Shown here: positions 31,504-39,396 of the stretch, in pieces
Layout of the letters: every line of letters begins with the position of its first letter
How positions within the stretch are numbered: position 1 is the stretch's first letter
From: an uncultured Prevotellaceae bacterium
GTDB taxonomy: Bacteria; Bacteroidota; Bacteroidia; Bacteroidales; Bacteroidaceae
DNA: 64,000 nucleotides
NCBI GenBank assembly: GCA_902768105.1
Contig: CACXJZ010000012.1
Span: forward strand, 1 to 64,000
Direction of reading: 5' to 3'
Made by a program: the position numbers and the translations under genes
Notes under the pieces: generated by a model
Told to the model about the DNA's origin: nothing
The model's database searches: none
The model's input: the letters and a program-made list of their open reading frames with translations, nothing else

Positions 31504-33159
31504 TTGAAGTATGCAATAATAGCTGCTGGCGAGGGTTCACGCCTGGCTGCCGAAGGGGTGAGCCAGCCCAAGCCGTTGGTAAGGGTAGGGGGCGAGGCGT
31601 TGATTGACCGTCTCATCCGCATCTTCATTGCGAACGATGCCGATGAGGTTGTTGTCGTTTGTAACGACCGCTGTCCTGAGGTCGCCCAGCATCTTGAGGC
31701 CCTGAAGTCTGTCGTCTTCTGTCCGCTGACGGTAGTCGTCAAGACCACGCCCAGCTCCATGCATAGCTTCTTTGAAATCAGTCGTTACCTGGAGGATGAG
31801 CCTTTCATCCTGACCACCGTCGATACCGTCTTCCGCGAAGACGAGTTCGCCCGTTATGTCGATGCCTTCCGTCACTCGGCATGTGACGGTCTGATGGGTG
31901 TCACCTCCTACATCGATGACGAAAAGCCCCTCTACGTGGAGACCACGGCAGACATGGACATCACAGCCTTTAACGATGTCCCTTCTGGGGAGACCGCCGG
32001 GGGCTTTATCTCTGCCGGCATCTACGGTCTTCGCCCTAACTCCCTTCTCACTCTTCGTGCCTGCATCGGGCGCCACGAGAGCCGCATGCGCAACTTCCAG
32101 CGAGCCCTCCTTGCCGACGGGCTCCGTCTGAAGGCTTGGCCCTTCACCAACGTCTTCGATATTGACCATGCCTCCGACATTGAAAAAGCTGAGGCCTTTT
32201 CCTTCAACCCTCCACCTTCCACCCTCCACCCAAAAAGTTTCAGACAGATGCTCCAGGTGTCGTTCAAGTCAGACGATACGGAAGAGTGGCTCGACGTCTG
32301 GTTCACGCGTCCCATAGGTCTCGTCTTTGCCTTGGGCTGGATGAAACTGGGTGTTCATCCCAACGCCGTCACCATCCTCTCCATCTTCCTCGGCATGGGG
32401 GCGGGCTACATGTTCTATTTCATGGACCTGCTCCACAACGTGCTGGGCGTCGTGCTCCTCATGCTGGCAAACTTCTGCGACTCCACCGATGGGCAGATGG
32501 CACGTCTCACAGGCAAGAAGACGCTCATTGGGCGCATGCTCGACGGCTTCTCGGGCGACGTGTGGTTTTTCTGTATCTACCTGGCCGTGCTGCTGCGGCT
32601 GGGACGTGCCTGGGAGCCTGCCCTTGGCGTCTGGGCCTACGCAGTTTCCTTCGCCTTGTGTGCCGTCGCCTCGCTGCTGTGTCATTCGCCCCAGAGCTCG
32701 CTGGCCGACTATTATCGTCAGATACACCTCTACTTCCTGCTGGGCAAGGAGGGTAGCGAGCTCGACAATTCCGAGCAGCAGCGCCAGATTTACCTGAGCC
32801 TGCCGCACAGCCAGTGGCTCCAGCGCATCTTCTATTTCAACTACACCAACTACTGTCGTTCGCAAGAGCGCCGCACGCCCCAGTTCCAGCATTTCTTCCA
32901 GCTGGTCCGTCAGCGCTATCCCCATGCTGAAGATATGCCGCAGTCGTTGCGTGACGAGTTCCGTCACGGCTCGCTGCCTCTCATGAAGTATTGTAATCTT
33001 TTGACGTTCAACACGCGCGCGATACTCATTTATATAACCTGCCTGTTGAACGTCCCCTATGTCTGGCCGCTGCTCGAAATCACCGTCTATTCCCTCATGT
33101 ACTGGTACATGCGTCGCCGTCATGAGGCACTCTGCAGCCGGTTAGCAAAGAACTTCTGA
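31504..33159 (+). CDS. Nucleotidyltransferase-CDP-alcohol phosphatidyltransferase fusion
   Basis: Encodes 551 residues. Residues 1-230 are a GT-A nucleotidyltransferase (MKYAIIAAGEGSRLA, KPLVRVGG, TTVDTVF). Residues 255-551 are a CDP-alcohol transferase with about six membrane segments and D326-x2-D329-G-x2-A-R-x8-G-x3-D347. The last Asp of that motif is Gly351, with Asp352 next to it. The layout matches archaeal/thermophile CTP:inositol-1-phosphate cytidylyltransferase fused to a CDP-inositol transferase, so synthesis of an inositol phospholipid through CDP-inositol is a testable idea. Start is TTG; the protein aligns from this residue and no ATG is available. The linker 232-243 is a CCTCCACC quasi-repeat. 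Confidence 0.85.
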   Translation: MKYAIIAAGEGSRLAAEGVSQPKPLVRVGGEALIDRLIRIFIANDADEVVVVCNDRCPEVAQHLEALKSVVFCPLTVVVKTTPSSMHSFFEISRYLEDEPFILTTVDTVFREDEFARYVDAFRHSACDGLMGVTSYIDDEKPLYVETTADMDITAFNDVPSGETAGGFISAGIYGLRPNSLLTLRACIGRHESRMRNFQRALLADGLRLKAWPFTNVFDIDHASDIEKAEAFSFNPPPSTLHPKSFRQMLQVSFKSDDTEEWLDVWFTRPIGLVFALGWMKLGVHPNAVTILSIFLGMGAGYMFYFMDLLHNVLGVVLLMLANFCDSTDGQMARLTGKKTLIGRMLDGFSGDVWFFCIYLAVLLRLGRAWEPALGVWAYAVSFALCAVASLLCHSPQSSLADYYRQIHLYFLLGKEGSELDNSEQQRQIYLSLPHSQWLQRIFYFNYTNYCRSQERRTPQFQHFFQLVRQRYPHAEDMPQSLRDEFRHGSLPLMKYCNLLTFNTRAILIYITCLLNVPYVWPLLEITVYSLMYWYMRRRHEALCSRLAKNF

Positions 33160-33211
33160 ACTTCTGCGCTCGGCTTTGCCGCTTTGCTTGCAAAGAACTC
33201 CTGAACTCCTG

Positions 33212-33748
33212 TTATTTCAGTTTATACTCCCTCACCCATTCCTTCAGCGGCTCCACCGCCTCGGCGTGGTTGGGCGCATAGCGTAGCATAATGGTGACAA
33301 GCCTCGTCGAGTCGTCGTCCATCACCTTACCGTAATAGTCCCAGTCGCGTTCAGAGCCTTGCTGGATGCTGTAGTCATCGCCCGACTCCAACAGTTCGGC
33401 TCCCATGCCCATCATCTGCTGTCCTGCGCTGAGCGTCATTCCCTGCAGCGAATCCACCACTACCGAAATGGAGATGTCCTCAAACATAAACAGCTCCTGT
33501 GCAGGCTCCTCGGGCAGGTCCTGACGGTAGAGGAACGAGGGGTAGCTGATGTCCAGCCCCAGCTTCTCGCTGTGGTATCTTATCAGGTTCCAGTCGCCCA
33601 TCCTGATCATGATGCTGTCATCGCTTGTCAGCTCAGAGGTGTACGACCTCATCTGCTGTCCTCCGCCACAGCTACTCATCAGCATGCCCAGCGCCAGTCC
33701 TGCTCCCAGCAATGCTGCCACCACCACGTTTCTCCGTTTTTTCTTCAT
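33212..33748 (-). CDS. Hypothetical lipoprotein
   Basis: Encodes 178 residues from MKKKRRNVVV. A signal II sequence ends in MLMSSC, giving an acylated Cys at about residue 26. The rest has no recognised domain; SYPSFLYRQ and similar segments suggest a small all-alpha/beta periplasmic domain. The six codons upstream (MYLCTC) are rejected because the promoter overlaps them. The -7 box ends seven bases before the ATG, so the mRNA may be leaderless. Confidence 0.7.
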   Translation of the reverse strand: MKKKRRNVVVAALLGAGLALGMLMSSCGGGQQMRSYTSELTSDDSIMIRMGDWNLIRYHSEKLGLDISYPSFLYRQDLPEEPAQELFMFEDISISVVVDSLQGMTLSAGQQMMGMGAELLESGDDYSIQQGSERDWDYYGKVMDDDSTRLVTIMLRYAPNHAEAVEPLKEWVREYKLK

Positions 33749-33755
33749 ACAGGTG

Positions 33756-33763
33756 CAAAGGTA
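33756..33763 (-). promoter_or_regulatory. -7 box almost touching the lipoprotein start
   Basis: Minus-strand TACCTTTG, seven bases before the ATG; a leaderless or near-leaderless mRNA is implied. Confidence 0.65.
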
Positions 33764-33782
33764 CAATATTATCCGGACATAA

Positions 33783-33860
33783 CTATATTTTCTGTCTTAA
33801 ATAATTGTAAACCAGAACAAACCAGGGTGCTCGCCTCTGCTGCTTTGTACCTTCAGTCAT
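33783..33860 (-). CDS. Possible 25-residue small protein
   Basis: An ATG frame encodes MTEGTKQQRRAPWFVLVYNY then LRQKI: basic N-terminus, an aromatic hydrophobic centre (PWFVLVYNYL) and a basic end. It lies about 50 bases downstream of a TTTG-N20-AATCTTTG element (33916-33947). The leader upstream contains CGGAATCGGCGAGACGACTC with self-complementary GAG/CTC. I do not recognise it; a structured RNA is an alternative. Confidence 0.3.
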   Translation of the reverse strand: MTEGTKQQRRAPWFVLVYNYLRQKI

Positions 33861-33998
33861 AGAGTCGTCTCGCCGATTCCGATTAGGGAGAGGTAGGCTC
33901 AATGGATGTTTGTTGCAAAGATTGAGATTAATTCTGAAACAACCAAACTTTTGTAGGAAAAACAGTCTTACTAACCTTTTCATGGCATGAAACGATTC

Positions 33999-34036
33999 GT
34001 TACATACTATGTAACTATGCTTTACATACCATGTAT
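33999..34036. promoter_or_regulatory. Two adjacent ACATA/TATGT palindromes
   Basis: GTTACATA-c-TATGTAAC is an exact 17-base palindrome, followed eight bases later by TTACATACCATGTATA, a second imperfect one. Tandem palindromes suggest a regulator site, but no adjacent gene starts here. The rest of 33864-34100 shows no coding potential. Confidence 0.35.
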
Positions 34037-34103
34037 AGAGAAGGGGGGGAAGATGCAGGCTTTAATTCCAGGAATTGCGACTCACAATACTGGGAATTGC
34101 ACA

Positions 34104-34184
34104 ATAAAAGGTGCCGGGTTTTATGCAGAAACCTGGCACCCTATACCTTGATAGCCGGCACCCTTTACCTTGCAGGCCGGCACC
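34104..34184 (-). terminator. guaA terminator with competing repeat arms
   Basis: On the minus strand GGTGCCAGGTTT and AAACCCGGCACC pair as a 12-bp stem followed by TTTT (plus 34104-34140). Two further GGTGCC copies precede it at a 22-bp period (GGCACC on the plus strand at 34135, 34157, 34179). Each of them could pair with the single GGCACC arm. Confidence 0.7.
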
Positions 34185-34193
34185 TTTCAAATG

Positions 34194-35762
34194 CTATTCC
34201 CACTCGATGGTCGAGGGTGGCTTGGAGGAGATGTCGTAGCAGACGCGGTTGACGCCACGCACCTTGTTGATGATCTCGTTGGAGACGCGGGCCATGAAGT
34301 CGTAGGGCAGGTGAGCCCAGTCGGCAGTCATGGCATCGGTGGAGGTGACGGCACGCAGGGCAACGGGGTTCTCGTAGGTGCGCTCATCGCCCATGACGCC
34401 CACCGAGCGGACGGTGGAGAGGAGCACGGCACCCGCCTGCCATACCTTATTATATAATGTCTCGCCATCGGTATCGACGTACTCGCGGAGCCCACGGATG
34501 AAGATGTCGTCGGCATCCTGCAGCACGCGGACCTTCTCGCGGGTGATGTCGCCCAGGATGCGGACGGCAAGGCCCGGACCAGGGAAGGGGTGACGCGAGA
34601 TGAGGTGCTCGGGCATGCCCAGTTGACGGCCTACGCGACGTACCTCATCCTTGAACAGCCACTTCAGCGGCTCGCAGAGCTGCAGGTGCATCTCCTCGGG
34701 CAGTCCGCCCACGTTGTGGTGGCTCTTGATGACCTTACCCGTGATGTTGAGCGACTCGATGCGGTCTGGGTAGATGGTGCCCTGTGCCAGCCAGCGGGCA
34801 TCGGTAATCTTCTTGGCTTCGGCATTGAACACCTCCACGAAGTCGCGGCCGATGATCTTGCGCTTCTGTTCAGGGTCGGTGACGCCTGCGAGGTCGCTGA
34901 AGAACTTCTCAGAGGCATCGACGCCGATGACATTCAGCCCAAGGCCCTTATAGTCGTTCATGACCTGCTGGAACTCGTTCTTGCGCAGCATGCCGTGATC
35001 GACGAAGATGCACGTCAGGCGGTTGCCAATGGCGCGGTTGAGCAGCACGGCGGCAACGGAGGAATCGACGCCGCCAGAGAGTCCGAGGATAACGCGGTCG
35101 TCGCCAATCTGCTCCTTCAGCTCCTTGACGGTGGTATCGACGAACGAGGCGGCGCTCCAGTCCTGACGGGAACCGCAGATGTCAACCACGAAATTCTTTA
35201 GCAGCTGGGCACCCTGTGTGGTATGATAAACCTCGGGATGGAACTGGACGGCAAAAATGGGAGCCTCACCCCGACCCTCTCCAAGGGGAGAGGGAGACCA
35301 ATACGCAGCCTGTCTGACATCCTTAGTAGATGCAATAGTTTTGAAACCGTCAGGGATGGCGGTGATGGTGTCGCCATGTGACATCCACACCTGAGAGCCC
35401 GCTTCGAAGCCTTTGAAGAGAGGGTTCTCGAGGTTGATGGTCTCCAAGTGAGCACGACCGTACTCACGCGAGTCGGCTTTCTCGACCTTGCCTCCCAGAG
35501 TGTGCGAGATGAACTGTGCGCCGTAGCAGATGCCCAGCACGGGCAGTCGGCCTACGAACTGTGACAGATCGACCTTGAACGCCTCGGGGTCGTGGACGGA
35601 GTAGGGCGAGCCTGACAGGATGACGCCAATGACGCTGGGGTCGTCCTTGGGAAACTTGTTGTAGGGCAGGATTTCGCAGAACGTGTCGAGCTCACGCACA
35701 CGGCGGCCAATGAGCTGCGTGGTCTGGGATCCGAAATCGAGAATAATAATCTTTTGTTGCAT
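34194..35762 (-). CDS. guaA: GMP synthase (glutamine-hydrolysing)
   Basis: Encodes 522 residues. Class I glutamine amidotransferase domain with GICYGAQ (C79) and FHPEV (H175, E177); ATP pyrophosphatase domain with [12 protein letters not shown]-terminal dimerisation domain ending PPSTIEWE. It aminates XMP to GMP. Between QAAY and FAVQFHPEV there is an extra segment [14 protein letters not shown] (156-169), where homologues have a short IEG-type loop; it is encoded by a palindromic element. Operon with the MurU-like gene upstream (10-base gap). Confidence 0.96.
   Translation of the reverse strand: MQQKIIILDFGSQTTQLIGRRVRELDTFCEILPYNKFPKDDPSVIGVILSGSPYSVHDPEAFKVDLSQFVGRLPVLGICYGAQFISHTLGGKVEKADSREYGRAHLETINLENPLFKGFEAGSQVWMSHGDTITAIPDGFKTIASTKDVRQAAYWSPSPLGEGRGEAPIFAVQFHPEVYHTTQGAQLLKNFVVDICGSRQDWSAASFVDTTVKELKEQIGDDRVILGLSGGVDSSVAAVLLNRAIGNRLTCIFVDHGMLRKNEFQQVMNDYKGLGLNVIGVDASEKFFSDLAGVTDPEQKRKIIGRDFVEVFNAEAKKITDARWLAQGTIYPDRIESLNITGKVIKSHHNVGGLPEEMHLQLCEPLKWLFKDEVRRVGRQLGMPEHLISRHPFPGPGLAVRILGDITREKVRVLQDADDIFIRGLREYVDTDGETLYNKVWQAGAVLLSTVRSVGVMGDERTYENPVALRAVTSTDAMTADWAHLPYDFMARVSNEIINKVRGVNRVCYDISSKPPSTIEWE
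35264..35294. repeat. Palindromic element inside guaA
   Basis: CCTCACCCCGA then CCCTCTCC-aa-GGGGAGAGGG. Same architecture as the pair at 35993-36090, here kept in frame inside an essential gene. Confidence 0.7.
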
Positions 35763-35772
35763 TGCTATTCGT

Positions 35773-36627
35773 TTAAATCGTAATATTCGTGGTTAAGAAA
35801 GTCTCTGCCTTGTCGAGTGCATCGAGCTTGCCCACGTCGAGCACCTGCAGGTCGTCCTTGATGCAGCCGTAGATGCGCGAACGGTGACAGATGCTGAGGT
35901 AGAAGTCGATGATGCTGAACTTGTCAGGGAAGCGCTCCATGAGCGGAAACAGACGGGGCGAGAAGGAGTGGATGCCGGAGAAGGCGAAGAGACTCACCCC
36001 TAACCCCTCCCTGTGAGGGAGGGGAATAAACAGATCGTCAGCAGACCCTCCGCCATTGGAGTCATTGCCCCCCTCCCTCGCAGGGAGGGGCTGGGGGAGA
36101 GTCTGGAGATAGTTCCTAAGCCAAGGGTAGGGGCTCTTCACTTCGCCAGTCTCTGTGTTGATCCACCCCATGAGTCGCATGCTGTTGTCGAAGAGCAGGT
36201 AGCGCTTGGTCTTGCGACGGCTGACGAGCAGCACAGCATCCTCGTCGGGCTGGTGCTGACGGCTGAACCACTCGTAATCTACGTTATCGAGGATATCGAC
36301 GTTGTGGATGAGGACGGGCTCGTCGTCGCTGAACAGCGGAGCGGCCTTCTTGAGTCCGCCACCCGTGTCGAGCAGCTTCTCTGACTCGTCGCTGATGAGG
36401 ATATGGGGCTGGGGTTCTGCGTAGTGAGTGGCGATGTGGTCAACAATCTGCTGTGCAAAATGGTGGACATTGACCACAAAGCGGTTGTAGCCCTGCTGAC
36501 GCAGTCGCTCAATGTTGATGTCGAGCAAGGGGCGCCCAGCCACAGGAACCAGTGCCTTCGGCATGGTGTCTGTCAGCGGTTTGAGCCTTGTGCCAAGCCC
36601 TGCTGCGAATATCATTGCCTGTTTCAT
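35773..36627 (-). CDS. MurU-like sugar-1-phosphate nucleotidyltransferase
   Basis: Encodes 284 residues from [20 protein letters not shown], the NTP-binding start of the family, with K-A-L-V-P-V and HNVDILDN (metal-binding Asp). Similar size and motifs to MurU, which charges MurNAc-1-phosphate with UTP in cell-wall recycling; an AmgK-type kinase follows 2.7 kb away. Residues 176-213 ([13 protein letters not shown] ... [14 protein letters not shown]) are extra and come from two palindromic elements in opposite orientation. The promoter leaves only five bases before this ATG, which rules out the longer frame. Confidence 0.8.
   Translation of the reverse strand: MKQAMIFAAGLGTRLKPLTDTMPKALVPVAGRPLLDINIERLRQQGYNRFVVNVHHFAQQIVDHIATHYAEPQPHILISDESEKLLDTGGGLKKAAPLFSDDEPVLIHNVDILDNVDYEWFSRQHQPDEDAVLLVSRRKTKRYLLFDNSMRLMGWINTETGEVKSPYPWLRNYLQTLPQPLPAREGGNDSNGGGSADDLFIPLPHREGLGVSLFAFSGIHSFSPRLFPLMERFPDKFSIIDFYLSICHRSRIYGCIKDDLQVLDVGKLDALDKAETFLTTNITI
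35993..36098. repeat. Inverted pair of palindromic elements inside the MurU-like gene
   Basis: Element one: CTCACCCCTAA, CCCCTCCCT-gtg-AGGGAGGGG (35993-36024). Element two is the same in the other direction: CTCTCCCCCAG, CCCCTCCCT-gcg-AGGGAGGGG (36068-36098). They enclose 43 bases. Both are translated in frame. Confidence 0.75.
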
Positions 36628-36632
36628 GCTTG

Positions 36633-36640
36633 CAAAGGTA
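36633..36640 (-). promoter_or_regulatory. -7 box of murU-guaA, leaderless
   Basis: Minus-strand TACCTTTG only five bases before the ATG. Confidence 0.65.
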
Positions 36641-36826
36641 CGAATAAGTGAGAACAATACAAAACAAAAATCGAAGTTTTTGATTTTATTGTCGAGCGAA
36701 AGTGCTTTCTTTTGTTTCATATACTTTATTTGAGGTTACAATAGTATAAAATAATATAGGAAAAGGGAGATTATATGTAATAATAGTTGTAATTTTACAC
36801 CCAAAATCAAAAAACCGTAAAACGAA

Positions 36827-39298
36827 ATGAGAAAAATCTTACTTATCTTAACCACATTTGTGTCGATGGGACTTAGTGCCCAAACCACCTTAGTCATTAA
36901 CGAGCTGATGCAGTCGAATGTCGAAACCATCATGGACGACATCAAGGAATTTCCCGACTCATGGGTAGAATTGTATAACCCTACAGATGCTGCCATCAAC
37001 CTGAAGGAATACAAAATAGGTACCAAGGACAAGGTAAAGAAGGCTTGGAAGCTGCCCGATATGACGATTGAGCCTAAAGGCCATGTTGTCATCTACTGCG
37101 ACAAGGAAGGGCTGGAGAACAACCGACTGCACACCGATTTCCGTCTGGAGTCAGGCAAGGATGGCAACCTTTACCTGTTTAAGGGTGACGAGATTGTTGA
37201 CCAGCTGGTAGGAATGGCCAAGATGCCCGCTCCTGATGTGGCATACGGTCGTGAGACAGACGGTAGCGAGACGTGGGGTTACGAGCTGAAGCCAACACCT
37301 GGTGCCGAGAACGAAGGCGGCGTGGTGGATAAAAAACATATATTGGGTGCTCCCGTATTTGGCAAGAAGGGCTTTGTGGCAACAGGAGAAGCTGGCTTCC
37401 AGCTGGAGCTGAGCCTGCCCGAGGGTGCTCCCGAGGGTGCTTTCATCACCTATACCACCGATGGTAGCGAGCCATCGGCCACCAGCACCAAGTATAATAA
37501 CCCCATCACCATCAGCAAGACAAAGGTGATTCGTGCCAAGGTGTTCTGCGAAGGCTGGCTCTCGCCTGTCAGCACCGCCCAGTCATACATCTTCCATCCC
37601 AGAGAGATGACACTCCCCATCTTCTCTGTCCTGACTGATGACAGGTATCTGAACGATAAGGAGATTGGACTTTTTGCCAATAACAACAGCAAGGAAGACA
37701 AGAAGACGCACGACTGGCGCCGTCCCGTAAACATCGAGTTCTTTACACCGACAAGCGAGGGAAGCATCTTCAACCAGCTAAGCGAGACACGTATCCAGGG
37801 TGGTCAGTCGCGTGCTAATGACCTCAAGTCGATGGTGTTCTACGCTAACAAGCGTTTCGACCCTGACCACAAGCGTTTCTCGTATGAGTTCTTCCCTGAC
37901 CAGAAACCGGGCGTCACGGAGTTCAAGTCGTTCTCGCTGCGCGATGGCGGTAATGACTTTGGCGACCTGTACTTCCGCGACCTCATTATCCAGCGTACGA
38001 TGGGCGGTCACGTTGACCTTGACTGGCAGGCAGGCCACTCTGCCGTGCTCTACATCAACGGCGTGTATATGGGTATGCTCAACATCCGCGAGCGCTCTAA
38101 CGAGGACAATATTTACAGCAACTACGGCGGACTTGAGGATATTGACATAGTGGAGATTAGTCATGAACAAGTGAATGGCCAAGATCTGTTTATTGAGGAA
38201 CTGAAGGAAGGTGATGATGAATTCTATAATGCCTTCAAGGCCTTCTATAGCGAGAAAGGACACACATTGGTAGAATACGAGCAGTGGATGGATGTCAGCG
38301 AATACCTGAATGTGATGGTGCTGAACCTCTTCTATGGCAATATAGACTTCCCTGGCAACAACCTTGTGTTCTGGCGTCCCAACGGTGACGACACAGAGTC
38401 AGGCCTGCCCAAGATATGGCGTGTCATCGTCAAGGATACTGACTTCGGATTGGGGCTATATAGCAGGAAGTCTGACTATAACACCATCGACCTGATTTTC
38501 AACCCCAATGCTCACCCTGGTGACAACTGGGCTTGCACAGAACCTGCCACGCGTCTCTTCAAGAACATGATGGAGAACGAAGAGATAAGGGCGATGTTCA
38601 TTGATAAGTGCTGCGTATTCATGGGTGACTTCATGAACGCTAAGGGAACAGGCGAAATCATTGACCTTATCAAGGCTGAGGCATTAGAGGAGTTCGTAGC
38701 CCATCGTGACAAGTACAATGCCGGCGGCGGCTGGTGGGGCCAGCCCGACAACCGTTCGGATATTCTTAACAAGTTCGAAGATGCCAAGAAGTGGCTTGCC
38801 GGATATACTGATCAAGGCTGGTGGGGTCAATCTACCACCTATCTCCCACGTACTGACTACTTCTGCCAGCACATTGCCCAGCAGTGGGGCCTCGGCACGC
38901 CCGTTGCGCTGACCGTCAATACGAGCAAGAAGGATGTTGACATTACCATCAACGGCATCGGACTGTCGGAGAACACGTTTGACGGAAAGTTCTTTGCCAA
39001 CCGCAAACTCACCATTACTGGTACTGCTCCTGAAGGAAAGGTCGTAACGGGCTGGCGTCTGACTGGTGCAAGAAACGAAGAGGTGGCTGGCAGCGAACTG
39101 ACCATCGACATGACGACCAGCAAGCTGAATATTGAGCCTGTTGTAGGTGAGGTAGGTGGAGCCAATGGCATCCAGGCTGTTGAGCAAGGAACGCTGAGTA
39201 CGGGAAATTGGTACACACTGGATGGCCGCAAGCTCGACAGCATGCCAACAGCAAAGGGCATCTACATCCAGAATGGTAAAAAGGTTGTGATTAAGTGA
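36827..39298 (+). CDS. Secreted CotH-domain protein with lamin-tail domain
   Basis: Encodes 823 residues. Signal peptide ending LSAQ; lamin-tail domain (about 22-125: VINELMQSN ... DSWVELYNPTDAAINLKEYKIG); chitobiase-type Fn3 domain (190-265: YTTDGSEPSATS); CotH kinase-like domain (300-640, ETRIQGGQSRANDLKS ... INGVYMGMLNIRERSNEDNI); beta domain and a sorting-like tail (NWYTLDGRKL ... KGIYIQNGKKVVIK). CotH proteins phosphorylate secreted proteins in spores; in Bacteroidota the substrate is unknown. It sits opposite to, and between, the two cell-wall recycling genes. Confidence 0.85.
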   Translation: MRKILLILTTFVSMGLSAQTTLVINELMQSNVETIMDDIKEFPDSWVELYNPTDAAINLKEYKIGTKDKVKKAWKLPDMTIEPKGHVVIYCDKEGLENNRLHTDFRLESGKDGNLYLFKGDEIVDQLVGMAKMPAPDVAYGRETDGSETWGYELKPTPGAENEGGVVDKKHILGAPVFGKKGFVATGEAGFQLELSLPEGAPEGAFITYTTDGSEPSATSTKYNNPITISKTKVIRAKVFCEGWLSPVSTAQSYIFHPREMTLPIFSVLTDDRYLNDKEIGLFANNNSKEDKKTHDWRRPVNIEFFTPTSEGSIFNQLSETRIQGGQSRANDLKSMVFYANKRFDPDHKRFSYEFFPDQKPGVTEFKSFSLRDGGNDFGDLYFRDLIIQRTMGGHVDLDWQAGHSAVLYINGVYMGMLNIRERSNEDNIYSNYGGLEDIDIVEISHEQVNGQDLFIEELKEGDDEFYNAFKAFYSEKGHTLVEYEQWMDVSEYLNVMVLNLFYGNIDFPGNNLVFWRPNGDDTESGLPKIWRVIVKDTDFGLGLYSRKSDYNTIDLIFNPNAHPGDNWACTEPATRLFKNMMENEEIRAMFIDKCCVFMGDFMNAKGTGEIIDLIKAEALEEFVAHRDKYNAGGGWWGQPDNRSDILNKFEDAKKWLAGYTDQGWWGQSTTYLPRTDYFCQHIAQQWGLGTPVALTVNTSKKDVDITINGIGLSENTFDGKFFANRKLTITGTAPEGKVVTGWRLTGARNEEVAGSELTIDMTTSKLNIEPVVGEVGGANGIQAVEQGTLSTGNWYTLDGRKLDSMPTAKGIYIQNGKKVVIK

Positions 39299-39355
39299 GA
39301 ATGAAGCAGAGCTCGCTCATGCTTTATCGAGCGTAAACGAGCTCGAGCTTTTCCT

Positions 39356-39396
39356 AAAAATTACGCAAGCGCTATTTCAGCGTTTGCGTAATTTTT
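39356..39396. terminator. Bidirectional terminator
   Basis: AAAAATTACGCAAgCGCT pairs with AGCGtTTGCGTAATTTTT, with A- and T-runs on both sides; it ends both the CotH gene and the convergent AmgK-RapZ gene, whose stop lies in the stem. Confidence 0.88.
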
